This document shows positions 1 through 7,074 of a stretch of 64,000 bases of DNA, in pieces (position 1 is the stretch's first letter; the number at the start of each line of letters is the position of its first letter). The translations under genes were made by a program, and so were the position numbers. The notes under the pieces were generated by a model. The model searched no databases, was not told where the DNA came from, and saw nothing but the letters and a program-made list of their open reading frames with translations. Origin of the DNA: Brevundimonas sp. G8 (GTDB taxonomy: Bacteria > Pseudomonadota > Alphaproteobacteria > Caulobacterales > Caulobacteraceae). The stretch spans positions 1,414,106 to 1,478,105 of the forward strand of contig NZ_LR732816.1 of the NCBI RefSeq assembly GCF_902506205.1, in the 5' to 3' direction.

Positions 1-326
1 GCCTGTATGGCTACACCACCAAGCGTGATCTCTCGCCGATGGGCACCTTCCTGATCATGGGCGTGATCGGCCTGATCATCGCTTCGCTGGTCAACATGTT
101 CTGGCCGAACGGCGTCCTGTACTGGATCATCAGCGCCGCCGGCGTGCTGTTGTTCTCCGGCCTGATCGCCTTCGACACCCAGCGCCTGAAGATGAGCTAC
201 TACGCGCTGGAAGGTGACAAGAACGCCATGGGCGTCGCCACCAGCTATGGCGCGCTCAGCCTGTTCATCAACTTCGTGAACCTGTTCCTCTTCCTGCTGC
301 GTTTCATGGGCGGCAATCGGAACTAA
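1..326 (+). CDS. Bax inhibitor-1 (BI-1/YbhL) family membrane protein, 3' part
   Basis: This is the C-terminal part of an integral inner-membrane protein. The gene starts before the window, and the reading frame is already open at base 3. The visible part begins LYGYTTKRDLSPMG, a signature of bacterial BI-1/YccA/YbhL proteins, and then shows about three hydrophobic segments. It ends in RFMGGNRN, typical of the family C-terminus. Family members are seven-TM proteins linked to calcium leak or membrane stress, but a physiological role here is inference. A strong intrinsic terminator follows 23 bases after the stop, so this is the end of its transcript. Confidence 0.9.
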   Translation, partial: LYGYTTKRDLSPMGTFLIMGVIGLIIASLVNMFWPNGVLYWIISAAGVLLFSGLIAFDTQRLKMSYYALEGDKNAMGVATSYGALSLFINFVNLFLFLLRFMGGNRN

Positions 327-348
327 GGTCTGTCGCAAGATGGATATA

Positions 349-379
349 GAAAGGGCCCCCCGCGGGGCCCTTTCTTTTT
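349..379 (+). terminator. Rho-independent terminator after the BI-1 gene
   Basis: A GC-rich inverted repeat (GAAAGGGCCCC pairing with GGGGCCCTTTC around a short CG loop) is followed by TTTTTG. It lies directly downstream of the BI-1 stop codon and separates it from the compositionally different methyltransferase. Confidence 0.85.
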
Positions 380-471
380 GTGCGGTCGAATAAGTGGTGC
401 GACATTTTGGCGCGCTTTGCTCGCTCGCCTCGGTTGCTAAGGCTTCCCGCAGCTTAGCTCTGGGGGAAGAA

Positions 472-1490
472 ATGCTGACACAGTCTGCAGAGGTATTTCG
501 CAGGGGTGTCAGGCTGGCCGCTCAGTTGCGTAGGCTGCCTGGCCGCGTCGCCGCCATAGAGCGTTCCTTACGTGATATAACCGAGGTTCAACGCGCACAC
601 AGGTTGGTGATTGATCAGGCGACTTTGCCCGAACCTTTGCTTTGGAGAGGACAGCCTCCCCTTCTGGTGAGCGGAGGCCCTGGAGTGCGCATTTTTGATC
701 GCGGGGGCCTATGTCGACAGGATAGCTTCCAGCAACCCTACTTCTCCTTCTGGTCTGCCCGACTCAACGAAAACCTCCGATATCATCGCAAGCTTTGGGA
801 GTTTGTATTTATCGCTCAGGCTTTGTGGGAGAGGGGGTTCTGCGTTCCTGGTAAGCGGGGTCTTGGTTTTGGTGTCGGTCGTGAACCCTTGACGGCAATG
901 TTCGCGTCAGAAGGCGTCGCTGTGACGGCCACAGATTTAGCCGCCGACGGCCGTGTAGAACTGGGCTGGGAAGCGACGAACCAGCACGCGTCGGGGAAGG
1001 AAGCATTGCGTAATCCAGAAATATGTCCCGACGCGCTATTCCATAGGAATGTCGAGTTTCTACCCTGCGACATGAACGCCATTTCCCAAGATTTGACCGG
1101 CTATGATTTCTGCTGGTCTGCTTGCGCTCTGGAACACTTGGGTTCCATTGAGAAAGGCTTGGCCTTCATAGAGCGTTCGATCGATTGTCTCGCGCCGGGC
1201 GGGTGGGCTGTTCACACAACGGAATTCAACATTTCTTCAAACGACGAAACCGTCGACAATGAAGGGACCGTTCTGTTCCGGCGACGCGACATAGAAGCGC
1301 TGATGCAAAAGCTATCGGATCAGGGGCATGACGTGGCCGAGATGGACTGGTCATGGGGGGGCGGCCCGTTGAACAATATCTAGACCTGCCGCCCTTTCGG
1401 GCTGAGCCCCATCTCAAGATGGCTCTCAGCGGGTTCGAGACCACTTCAATCGGTGTTCTGATCAGAAAGAAGCGGTCCATTTCGACCTAA
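472..1490 (+). pseudogene. SAM-dependent methyltransferase, frameshifted in a G7 tract
   Basis: This is a class I SAM-dependent methyltransferase. A glycine-rich motif I (GFGVGREPL) precedes the acidic TATDL strand, then come SACALEHLGS and APGGWAVHTTEF. The reading frame stops at 1381-1383, but one added base in the G run at 1355-1361 restores a frame ending at 1490. That frame continues WGGRPVEQYLDLPPFR, the C-terminus expected for this family. The product is therefore truncated by about 36 residues as written. I chose ATG 472, which follows GGGGGAAGA; a GTG at 394 would add 26 residues but has no ribosome site. The gene is visibly lower in GC and uses rare codons (ATA, TTA, AGG), suggesting transfer. 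Its substrate is unknown. It could be a decayed gene, a sequencing error or a phase-variable gene. Confidence 0.7.
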
Positions 1491-1816
1491 TCCACCACCT
1501 GAAACTTGCGGCCGTCGAAGACCCGCAGCACCTGGGCCAGGTCGCGGCCGCGTTTCAGTATCTGGCCGCCTTCGCCGATGACGGCCCATTGGCCCTGGCG
1601 CGTCTGGAGGGCGGGGCGTTTTTCGATGCGATAGAGCGGTGCGTCGCCGGAGCGGCGGAAGACGGCGAACTCGGCGAAGTCCTTGTGGCCCACGATGCCG
1701 TAGTCGCGCCATTCGCCCTGGGCGACCATGCGGCCATAGACCCGCAGGATGGGGTCCAGTTCGCGACGGTCGAAGAAGACAGGTCCGGCGGTGGGCGTCG
1801 CGTCGTGAGGGTTCAT
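1487..1816 (-). CDS. DUF2794 family protein
   Basis: This 109-residue cytoplasmic protein belongs to the conserved alphaproteobacterial DUF2794 family, whose function is unknown. Recognisable features are FFDRRELDPILRVYGRMVA, EWRDYGIVG, FAEFAVFRR and the C-terminal VLRVFDGRKFQVVD. I chose ATG 1816 because a GAGGGG ribosome site lies about 7 bases upstream; an in-frame ATG at 1822 sits too close to it. The longer open frame upstream lacks family similarity. The stop overlaps by 4 bases the restored end of the convergent methyltransferase. Confidence 0.8.
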   Translation of the reverse strand: MNPHDATPTAGPVFFDRRELDPILRVYGRMVAQGEWRDYGIVGHKDFAEFAVFRRSGDAPLYRIEKRPALQTRQGQWAVIGEGGQILKRGRDLAQVLRVFDGRKFQVVD

Positions 1817-2155
1817 GCTCATGCCCCTCAACTTAAGGGCACGGCGGTCCAGCGCCAGTGGGCGCGAGGAAAACAACGCAGACACGAAATGGCCCCGTTT
1901 CGGTCCTTCGCCCGCCCGGTTGGGCGACGAAATATCGATCATCGGCTCGTCGGAGTTCGGAAGCGTCCCGGATCCTGAACAGCCCCCCCAGCCCCCCTGG
2001 ATGTTTCCACCAAGGGCTCCGGCGGCCGATGCTTCCTCCAAGCGAGCGCCCGCCCTGCCTTTCCCCTCCCCCTCCCTGGCAAGGCGGGCGTTTCGCTGTC
2101 TGGAGCTCTGCTCGACAGCGGTAGGACGCCCTGACCCGGCCTGGAGCCCCGCCGC
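1817..2155. other. Intergenic stretch with no recognisable gene
   Basis: This holds 339 bases between the DUF2794 start and the end of the protease gene. Open frames exist on both strands, but none has a ribosome site or family-like sequence. A pyrimidine run near 2062-2084 (CCCCTCCCCCTCCCTGGCA) resembles one arm of the palindrome at 7032-7060, so a decayed copy of that repeat may be present. The DUF2794 promoter presumably lies here. Nothing else is supported. Confidence 0.5.
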
Positions 2156-3487
2156 CTAGAGCGGCAGGGTCAGGTTAAGGGTCTCTCCATTCCTTAGCAC
2201 AGTCGCCTCGACCGAACCCGTCGCACCCTGGAGGGCGGTGGCGGCCGCCTGGGCGTCAGGCACGGCTGCGCCGCCGATGGCGGTGATCAGGTCGCCGGCC
2301 GTCAGTTCGGCCTGGGCGGCGGGCGAGCCGGCGGTGACGGCGACGACCTGGGCGCCGCCGTCCTGGTTCCGCAGCGTCGCGCCATAGGCCAGCACAGACT
2401 GGGCGCCGACGACCACGGGCAGATCAACGGGCGTCTCGACCGACAGGCTGGTCACAGCATCGCGGCCTCCGCGCAGATAGGAAACGCTGAGGTCCGAACC
2501 GGGCGCGGCGATGCCGATGGTGGCGTTGACCGAGCCGGCGTTGGCGACGGGGCGGCCCTGGATGCGGGTGATGACGTCGTTGTGGCGCAGGCCTGCACGC
2601 TCGGCCGGCGATCCCGGCGCGACATCGGCGACGACTGCGCCGCGCACGATGCCCAGGTGCAGCTCGCGCGCGCGCTCGGCGTTCAGCGAGCCGAAGATGG
2701 CGCCGGTCTCGCCGCGCTTGACCTCGCCGTTCTTCTTTAGCTGGTCGGCGACATACAGCATGATCCGCGTCGGCACGGCGAAGGCGATGCCGTCGTTGCC
2801 GCCGCCCAGGCCGCCCGACAGGATCGAGGTGTTGATGCCGATCAGCCGGCCGCGGCTGTCCAGCAGCGGCCCGCCCGAGTTGCCCGAGTTTACCGCCGCG
2901 TCGGTCTGGATATAGTCCTCGACCGCATCGCCCAGGCCCGAGCGGTTCAAACCCGAGATGACGCCCATGGTCAGGGTCTGGTCCAGGCCCAGCGGATAGC
3001 CGACCGCAAAGGCCAGGTCGCCGGTCCGCAGGGTGTCGGAATCCACCGTCTGGACCTGTTTCAGGTTCAGGGGCCGACCATCCGGCACGATGCGCAGCAC
3101 GGCGATGTCGGTGGCCTTGTCCGCCCCGACCAAGACGGCGTCGAACAGGCGGCCGTCGGTCAGGTCGACGGTGAACTTGCGCCCGCCCTCGACCACGTGA
3201 TTGTTGGTGATCAACAGGCCCTCGGCCGCATCGACGATGACGCCGGAACCGGAGGCATAGGGTTTGGGATCGGCGGCGTCCGAACTTGGGCCGCGCGACT
3301 GGCCCAGGGTCGTCACCTGCACCACCGCCGGCAGCGAACCCTCGAGCCCCGACGAGAAGCTGAACACGCCACGACGGGCGTCATAAGGCAGGCCGGCGGC
3401 GCCCGACTGGGCCAGCACCGGCGACGCCGAGGCCAGCAGGGCGAGCGCGAGGGCCATGGAGGAGACGGCCTTGAGGCGGATCGGCAT
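2156..3487 (-). CDS. Do/HtrA-type serine protease with two PDZ domains
   Basis: This is a periplasmic trypsin-fold protease of the DegP/HtrA type, expected to degrade or chaperone misfolded envelope proteins. The 443-residue protein starts with a signal peptide cleaved near ASPVLA|Q. The catalytic triad is visible as His97 (TNNHVVEGG), Asp127 (ATDIAVLRI) and Ser204 (GNSGGPLL). Two PDZ domains follow: the first around RHNDVITRIQGRPV, the second around LTAGDLITAIGGAAV. I chose ATG 3487 because AAGGGA lies at the right distance; an ATG two codons upstream abuts it. The gene stands alone with no operon partner. Its exact identity among degP, degQ and mucD paralogues cannot be fixed from sequence alone. 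Confidence 0.92.
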   Translation of the reverse strand: MPIRLKAVSSMALALALLASASPVLAQSGAAGLPYDARRGVFSFSSGLEGSLPAVVQVTTLGQSRGPSSDAADPKPYASGSGVIVDAAEGLLITNNHVVEGGRKFTVDLTDGRLFDAVLVGADKATDIAVLRIVPDGRPLNLKQVQTVDSDTLRTGDLAFAVGYPLGLDQTLTMGVISGLNRSGLGDAVEDYIQTDAAVNSGNSGGPLLDSRGRLIGINTSILSGGLGGGNDGIAFAVPTRIMLYVADQLKKNGEVKRGETGAIFGSLNAERARELHLGIVRGAVVADVAPGSPAERAGLRHNDVITRIQGRPVANAGSVNATIGIAAPGSDLSVSYLRGGRDAVTSLSVETPVDLPVVVGAQSVLAYGATLRNQDGGAQVVAVTAGSPAAQAELTAGDLITAIGGAAVPDAQAAATALQGATGSVEATVLRNGETLNLTLPL

Positions 3488-3647
3488 GAGCATTCCCTTG
3501 ATCGAACGACGACCCTAGCCCGAGTTTTCGCTTCTGACGATGGCCCTGATGCGCGATGGGCGGGCGGAATGAACAGATCGCGACAGGGGTTGCGTCCGGC
3601 GCCGTACGGCGTGACCATAGGGCGACGAATACAGGGAAGGCCGCCGC

Positions 3648-3947
3648 ATGAGCCAGACGACGATCGAACGCAGCCGTTCGGGTTCGACGCCGTTCGACCG
3701 CCTGTTCCGCGACCACCCGCGCGAGGTCGAAGAGACCTATGTTCAGCACATGGTCGCCTCGGCCGGGTTCGGCTTCAAGCTGCTGCGTCTGGCGGGCGCC
3801 GCCTTCGCCCACGCCGTCGTGCCGGGCGTGCACAAGACCACCGTCTCGACCGCGATCCGCGGCATGGCCTGCGACATGGGCGGCCGGGCCGAAGAGGCGC
3901 GCGAGACCCGGATGCGCGACGCCGGCGTCTGGGACGTGGGCCTCTAA
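3648..3947 (+). CDS. DUF6356 family protein
   Basis: This 99-residue protein is found in alphaproteobacteria and is of unknown function. The family signature is FDRLFRDHPREVEETYVQHM, where the FxxHPxxVxETYxxH pattern is diagnostic. A central hydrophobic helix (AGFGFKLLRLAGAAFAHAVV) could be membrane-associated. The start ATG follows GGGAAGGCCGCC. It lies upstream of rlmN on the same strand, with an 81-base gap that carries a likely rlmN promoter. Confidence 0.8.
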   Translation: MSQTTIERSRSGSTPFDRLFRDHPREVEETYVQHMVASAGFGFKLLRLAGAAFAHAVVPGVHKTTVSTAIRGMACDMGGRAEEARETRMRDAGVWDVGL

Positions 3948-3991
3948 AGTCGCCGAATCCGCCCCGGCCATGCAATCGCCGGGATCCGTGC

Positions 3992-3998
3992 TATATAG
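3992..3998 (+). promoter_or_regulatory. Candidate -10 element for rlmN
   Basis: GTGCTATATAGG lies about 30 bases before the rlmN start. It fits the Caulobacter housekeeping GCTANA-type -10. No convincing -35 is visible, so this is only a candidate. Confidence 0.35.
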
Positions 3999-4028
3999 GC
4001 CGGCTTAACCTCACGCAGGATCGCCGCC

Positions 4029-5189
4029 TTGAGCATCACGCTCGACCTTTCGCGCGTCTCTAACGCGCCCGCCGTAAAGGCCCCCGTCAACCTCAGCGGT
4101 CTGACGCGCGCGGGCTTGCGCCAGGCCCTGATCGACGCCGACGTCTGTCCGCCCGAAAAGGCCAAGATGCGCGCCAGCCAAGTCTGGGGCTGGATCCACC
4201 ACTACGGCGTGACCGAGTTCTCGGCCATGAGCAATGTCGCCAAGGACATGCAGGCCAGGCTGGCCGAGCATTTCACCCTGGCCCGCCCCGAGATCGTCGA
4301 ACGCCAGGTGTCCAAGGACGGCACTCGCAAATGGCTGATCCGCACCGCGCCGGGCATCGAGATCGAGACGGTCTATATCCCTGACGTCGGCCGGGCCGGC
4401 GCCCTGTGCGTGTCCAGCCAGGTCGGCTGCACTCTGAACTGCACCTTCTGCCACACCGGCACGCAGAAGCTGGTGCGCAACCTGACCGCCGCCGAGATCG
4501 TGGCCCAGGTGCAGGTCGCCCGCGACGACCTGGAGGAGTGGCCGTCGCCTAAGGAAGACCGTCGCCTGTCGAACATCGTCTTCATGGGCATGGGCGAGCC
4601 GCTCTACAATCTGGACCATGTCGCCGACGCCATCGACATCATTTCGGACAACGAGGGCATCGCCCTGTCGCGTCGCCGGATCACCGTCTCGACGTCGGGC
4701 GTCGTGCCGCAACTGGACGCCCTGGGCATGCGCACGGCGGCCATGCTGGCCATCAGCCTGCACGCCACCAACGACGCCCTGCGCGACGTGCTGGTGCCGC
4801 TGAACAAGAAATACAATCTCGAACAGCTGATGGCGGGCATCCGGGCCTATCCCGGCCTGTCCAACGCGCGCCGGGTGACGTTCGAATACGTCATGCTGAA
4901 GGGCGTCAACGACAGCCCCGAGGAGGCGCGCGCCCTGCTGAAGCTGATCGAGGGCATTCCGGCCAAGATCAACCTGATCCCGTTCAACCCCTGGCCGGGC
5001 GTCGAATACGAATGCTCGGACTGGAAGACGATCGAGCGTTTCGCCGCCATCCTGAACAAGGCCGGCTACGCCTCGCCCATCCGCACCCCCCGCGGCCGCG
5101 ACATCCTGGCCGCCTGCGGTCAGCTGAAGTCCGAGAGCGAGAAGGTCCGCGCCAGCACGCTCAGGAAGGCGGAGCAGGCGGCGGCTTGA
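4029..5189 (+). CDS. rlmN: 23S rRNA (adenine2503-C2)/tRNA methyltransferase RlmN
   Basis: This is a dual-specificity radical SAM enzyme that methylates C2 of A2503 in 23S rRNA and A37 in some tRNAs. The 386-residue protein has the radical SAM cluster motif CTLNCTFC (Cys134, Cys138, Cys141), followed by [11 protein letters not shown] and [10 protein letters not shown]. Near the C-terminus [12 protein letters not shown] carries the cysteine that forms the methyl intermediate. Translation appears to start at TTG 4029, about 8 bases after an AGGATC ribosome site; no ATG fits the family's N-terminus. The gene is monocistronic and is followed by a repeat element. Confidence 0.95.
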   Translation: MSITLDLSRVSNAPAVKAPVNLSGLTRAGLRQALIDADVCPPEKAKMRASQVWGWIHHYGVTEFSAMSNVAKDMQARLAEHFTLARPEIVERQVSKDGTRKWLIRTAPGIEIETVYIPDVGRAGALCVSSQVGCTLNCTFCHTGTQKLVRNLTAAEIVAQVQVARDDLEEWPSPKEDRRLSNIVFMGMGEPLYNLDHVADAIDIISDNEGIALSRRRITVSTSGVVPQLDALGMRTAAMLAISLHATNDALRDVLVPLNKKYNLEQLMAGIRAYPGLSNARRVTFEYVMLKGVNDSPEEARALLKLIEGIPAKINLIPFNPWPGVEYECSDWKTIERFAAILNKAGYASPIRTPRGRDILAACGQLKSESEKVRASTLRKAEQAAA

Positions 5190-5193
5190 TCTG

Positions 5194-5347
5194 CGTCTCC
5201 TCCCCATGAAATGGGGAGGGGGACCGCGAAGCGGTGGAGGGGCTCTTGGAGTCACGCTGCCGCTTGTGATGGACCAAAGAGCCCCTCCGTCACGGCGCGA
5301 AGATGCGCCGCGCCACCTCCCCATCGCTACGCGATAGGGAGGAGACA
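5194..5347 (+). repeat. Intergenic palindromic repeat, family A (copy 1)
   Basis: This element of about 150 bases runs from GTCTCCTCCCCATG to GATAGGGAGGAGAC, so its ends are inverted repeats of each other. Inside are hairpins such as GACCGCGAAGCGGT and GGGGCTCT pairing with AGAGCCCC. A clearly homologous copy lies in the opposite orientation at 31236-31386, sharing ATGGGGAGGGGGACCGCGAA and CCCCTCCGTC. It has no coding potential and no transposase. It is probably a non-autonomous, multi-copy intergenic element. Confidence 0.8.
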
Positions 5348-5428
5348 CAACCCTCGACACATAATGTCACGCACTGTGTCCCGGCCGCGCTTGCGGATTG
5401 GGGCGACAATCGGGCAAGGCGTCTAGGT

Positions 5429-5869
5429 ATGGATCCGTCCTTGTCGAACGTCCTTTCCAGCGCCGAGGTTCAAGCTTTCGCCTCGGGGTTCCCGGTCATG
5501 GTCATGCACCTGATCGTCACCCTGCTGCTGCTCGCGGCGGGCGCCACGGTCTATGCCCTGCTGACGCCTTGGAAAGAGGTCGACCTGATCCGTCAGGGCA
5601 ATACGGCCGCCGCCATCGCTTTCGCGGGCATCCTGGTGGGTCTGGCCGTGCCGTTGGCGGTGTCTCTTTCGGTCTCGACCTCCGTGCGCGATATCGCCAT
5701 CTGGGGCGTGGCGACGGTGGTGCTGCAGTTGCTGGCGTTCCGGGTGGTGGACCTGTTGCTGACCGGCCTGCCGCAGCGGATCAAGGACGGCGAGATCGCG
5801 GCGGCGGTGGTGCTGCTGGGCGCCAAGCTGGCGACGGCCGTGATCCTGTCCGCCGCGCTGACCGGCTGA
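5429..5869 (+). CDS. DUF350 family four-TM membrane protein
   Basis: This 146-residue integral membrane protein has four hydrophobic segments, beginning near VMVMHLIVTLLLLAAG, AAAIAFAGILVGLAVPLAV, DIAIWGVATVVLQLLAF and AAAVVLLGAKLATAVIL. The pattern LIRQGNTAAAIAFAG between helices 1 and 2 is typical of DUF350 (YjfL-like) proteins, whose function is not established. The start ATG 5429 is the only methionine giving a family-like N-terminus. A trypsin-like protease gene follows after 12 bases on the same strand, so the two are probably co-transcribed. Confidence 0.85.
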   Translation: MDPSLSNVLSSAEVQAFASGFPVMVMHLIVTLLLLAAGATVYALLTPWKEVDLIRQGNTAAAIAFAGILVGLAVPLAVSLSVSTSVRDIAIWGVATVVLQLLAFRVVDLLLTGLPQRIKDGEIAAAVVLLGAKLATAVILSAALTG

Positions 5870-5881
5870 TCGGCCGGGGTC

Positions 5882-6712
5882 ATGCAGTTTCCCCGCCTGC
5901 CGGACTGGGCCATCTACGGAGCGGTGGCGGCCGTGTTTCTGGCGGTGTCTCTGGGCCGTCGCGAGAATGCGGATGCGCCGCCCGCGTCGGCGCCTGCGTC
6001 TGAGGTCGAAGGCCCGCTCTTGGGACCGATCACGCCGTTCGACGCCGCCGTGACCGTCGATGCGGGCGAGGCGCCGTTCAAGCCGTCGTCGGGGACCGCC
6101 TTCTCCATCGCTGGACGTGGGCGCTGGGTCACGGCGCGCCATGTGGTCGAGGGTTGTCGCAGGCCCGCCCTGGTGGTGGGACAGGGCCGCGCGGTGGCGG
6201 CCGACGTGCGCCTGGCGCCGCGCGCGGACATCGCCCTGCTGATCACCGACGGCGGACCGGCGGCGCTGCCGGTTGCGGCCGAGGCGCCGTTGAGGAAGGG
6301 GCAGAGGGCCTTTCATCCCGGCTTTCCGCAGGGACGGCCCGGTGAGGTGACCTCGCGCCTCCTGGGTCGCGAGACGCTGAAGGTGTTCGGACGCGGGGCG
6401 CGCGACGAGCCTGTTCTGGCCTGGGCCGAGGTCGGGCGGACCAATGGGCTGGAGGGGACGCTGTCGGGACTGTCGGGCGCGCCGGCGCTGGACGGTCAGG
6501 GCCGGGTCGTGGGCGTCACCATCGCCGAGGCGCCGCGCCGGGGCCGGATCTATACGACGGCGCCCGAGACCTTCGGCCCGGCGATCCGGGGCGAACAGAC
6601 GGCGGGCGAGGATGCCCGGGGCCAGGCGGTGACGACAGAGGATTATGGGCGGGTGTCGAACCGGCTGAGGCGCGATCTGCGCGTGGCGCAGGTGGTCTGC
6701 CTGTCGGTCTAG
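5882..6712 (+). CDS. Membrane-anchored trypsin-like serine protease
   Basis: This 276-residue protein has one N-terminal TM anchor (WAIYGAVAAVFLAVSLG, residues 9-25), an Ala/Pro-rich linker and a chymotrypsin-fold domain likely in the periplasm. The triad is His87 (VTARHVVEGC), Asp116 (RADIALL) and Ser198. The serine lies in GLSGAPAL rather than the usual GNSGGPL, a variation seen in some remote trypsin-like proteins. No PDZ domain is present. It is translated right after the DUF350 gene, suggesting a shared envelope role. The substrate is unknown. Confidence 0.8.
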   Translation: MQFPRLPDWAIYGAVAAVFLAVSLGRRENADAPPASAPASEVEGPLLGPITPFDAAVTVDAGEAPFKPSSGTAFSIAGRGRWVTARHVVEGCRRPALVVGQGRAVAADVRLAPRADIALLITDGGPAALPVAAEAPLRKGQRAFHPGFPQGRPGEVTSRLLGRETLKVFGRGARDEPVLAWAEVGRTNGLEGTLSGLSGAPALDGQGRVVGVTIAEAPRRGRIYTTAPETFGPAIRGEQTAGEDARGQAVTTEDYGRVSNRLRRDLRVAQVVCLSV

Positions 6713-7031
6713 ACGGCGAAGTTGCACTCGGGAAAAACAGTGCAACGAAGTGTAATTCGCTGTCAATCAACTGTAATCGTTGAAAGAAAAAGTTGCACTC
6801 GAATTGCACTGTGCAATTTGAAGGCGAGTTGGACTCGAAGTGTGGCTGCGAAAAAACAGTCCAGATCGTCCAACAAGTCCAAGTCGGCGGATTGCGATGT
6901 CAAAGACCGAGGGGGGATCATAACCCCGGTCGGGACCGCGTATGGATGAAAGACGCTGCTGGTCTTCAAGGTATTGAAAAGCTTGGGCGGCGCCGGTTGG
7001 ATTAGGATGGCTGGCGAGTATGAGACGGCGT
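6713..7031. other. Low-GC spacer with TTGCACT-type direct and inverted repeats
   Basis: No credible gene is visible here. From 6720 to about 6900 the sequence is clearly AT-richer than its surroundings. It holds a perfect inverted repeat GTTGCACT (6721-6728) / AGTGCAAC (6739-6746), another GTTGCACT at 6792-6799, and a perfect palindrome AATTGCAC-T-GTGCAATT at 6802-6818. A related GTTGGACT lies at 6828-6835 with GTCCAAC at 6868-6874. Their arrangement suggests operators or RNA hairpins. Open frames on both strands lack ribosome sites. Confidence 0.5.
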
Positions 7032-7060
7032 CTCTCCCTCCCCTGGCAGGGGAGGGAGAG
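7032..7060. repeat. Perfect 12-bp palindrome CTCTCCCTCCCC / GGGGAGGGAGAG
   Basis: Two perfect 12-base arms flank a TGGCA loop just after the stop of the minus-strand M16 protease. There is no T-tract on the minus-strand side, so it is not a clear terminator. The CTCCC-rich arms resemble the ends of repeat family A. Confidence 0.7.
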
Positions 7061-7074
7061 GGTATTTGCGCGCC

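Noticed and set aside
394..471. GTG 394 as the start of the methyltransferase
   Set aside because: There is no ribosome site and it lies right after a terminator; ATG 472 has a good one.
5194..5347. CRISPR array or IS element at the CTCCCC repeats
   Set aside because: There is no regular spacer pattern and no transposase; it is a single folded element.
6722..6949. A 75-codon frame in the TTGCACT spacer
   Set aside because: It has no ribosome site and a biased composition caused by the repeated words.
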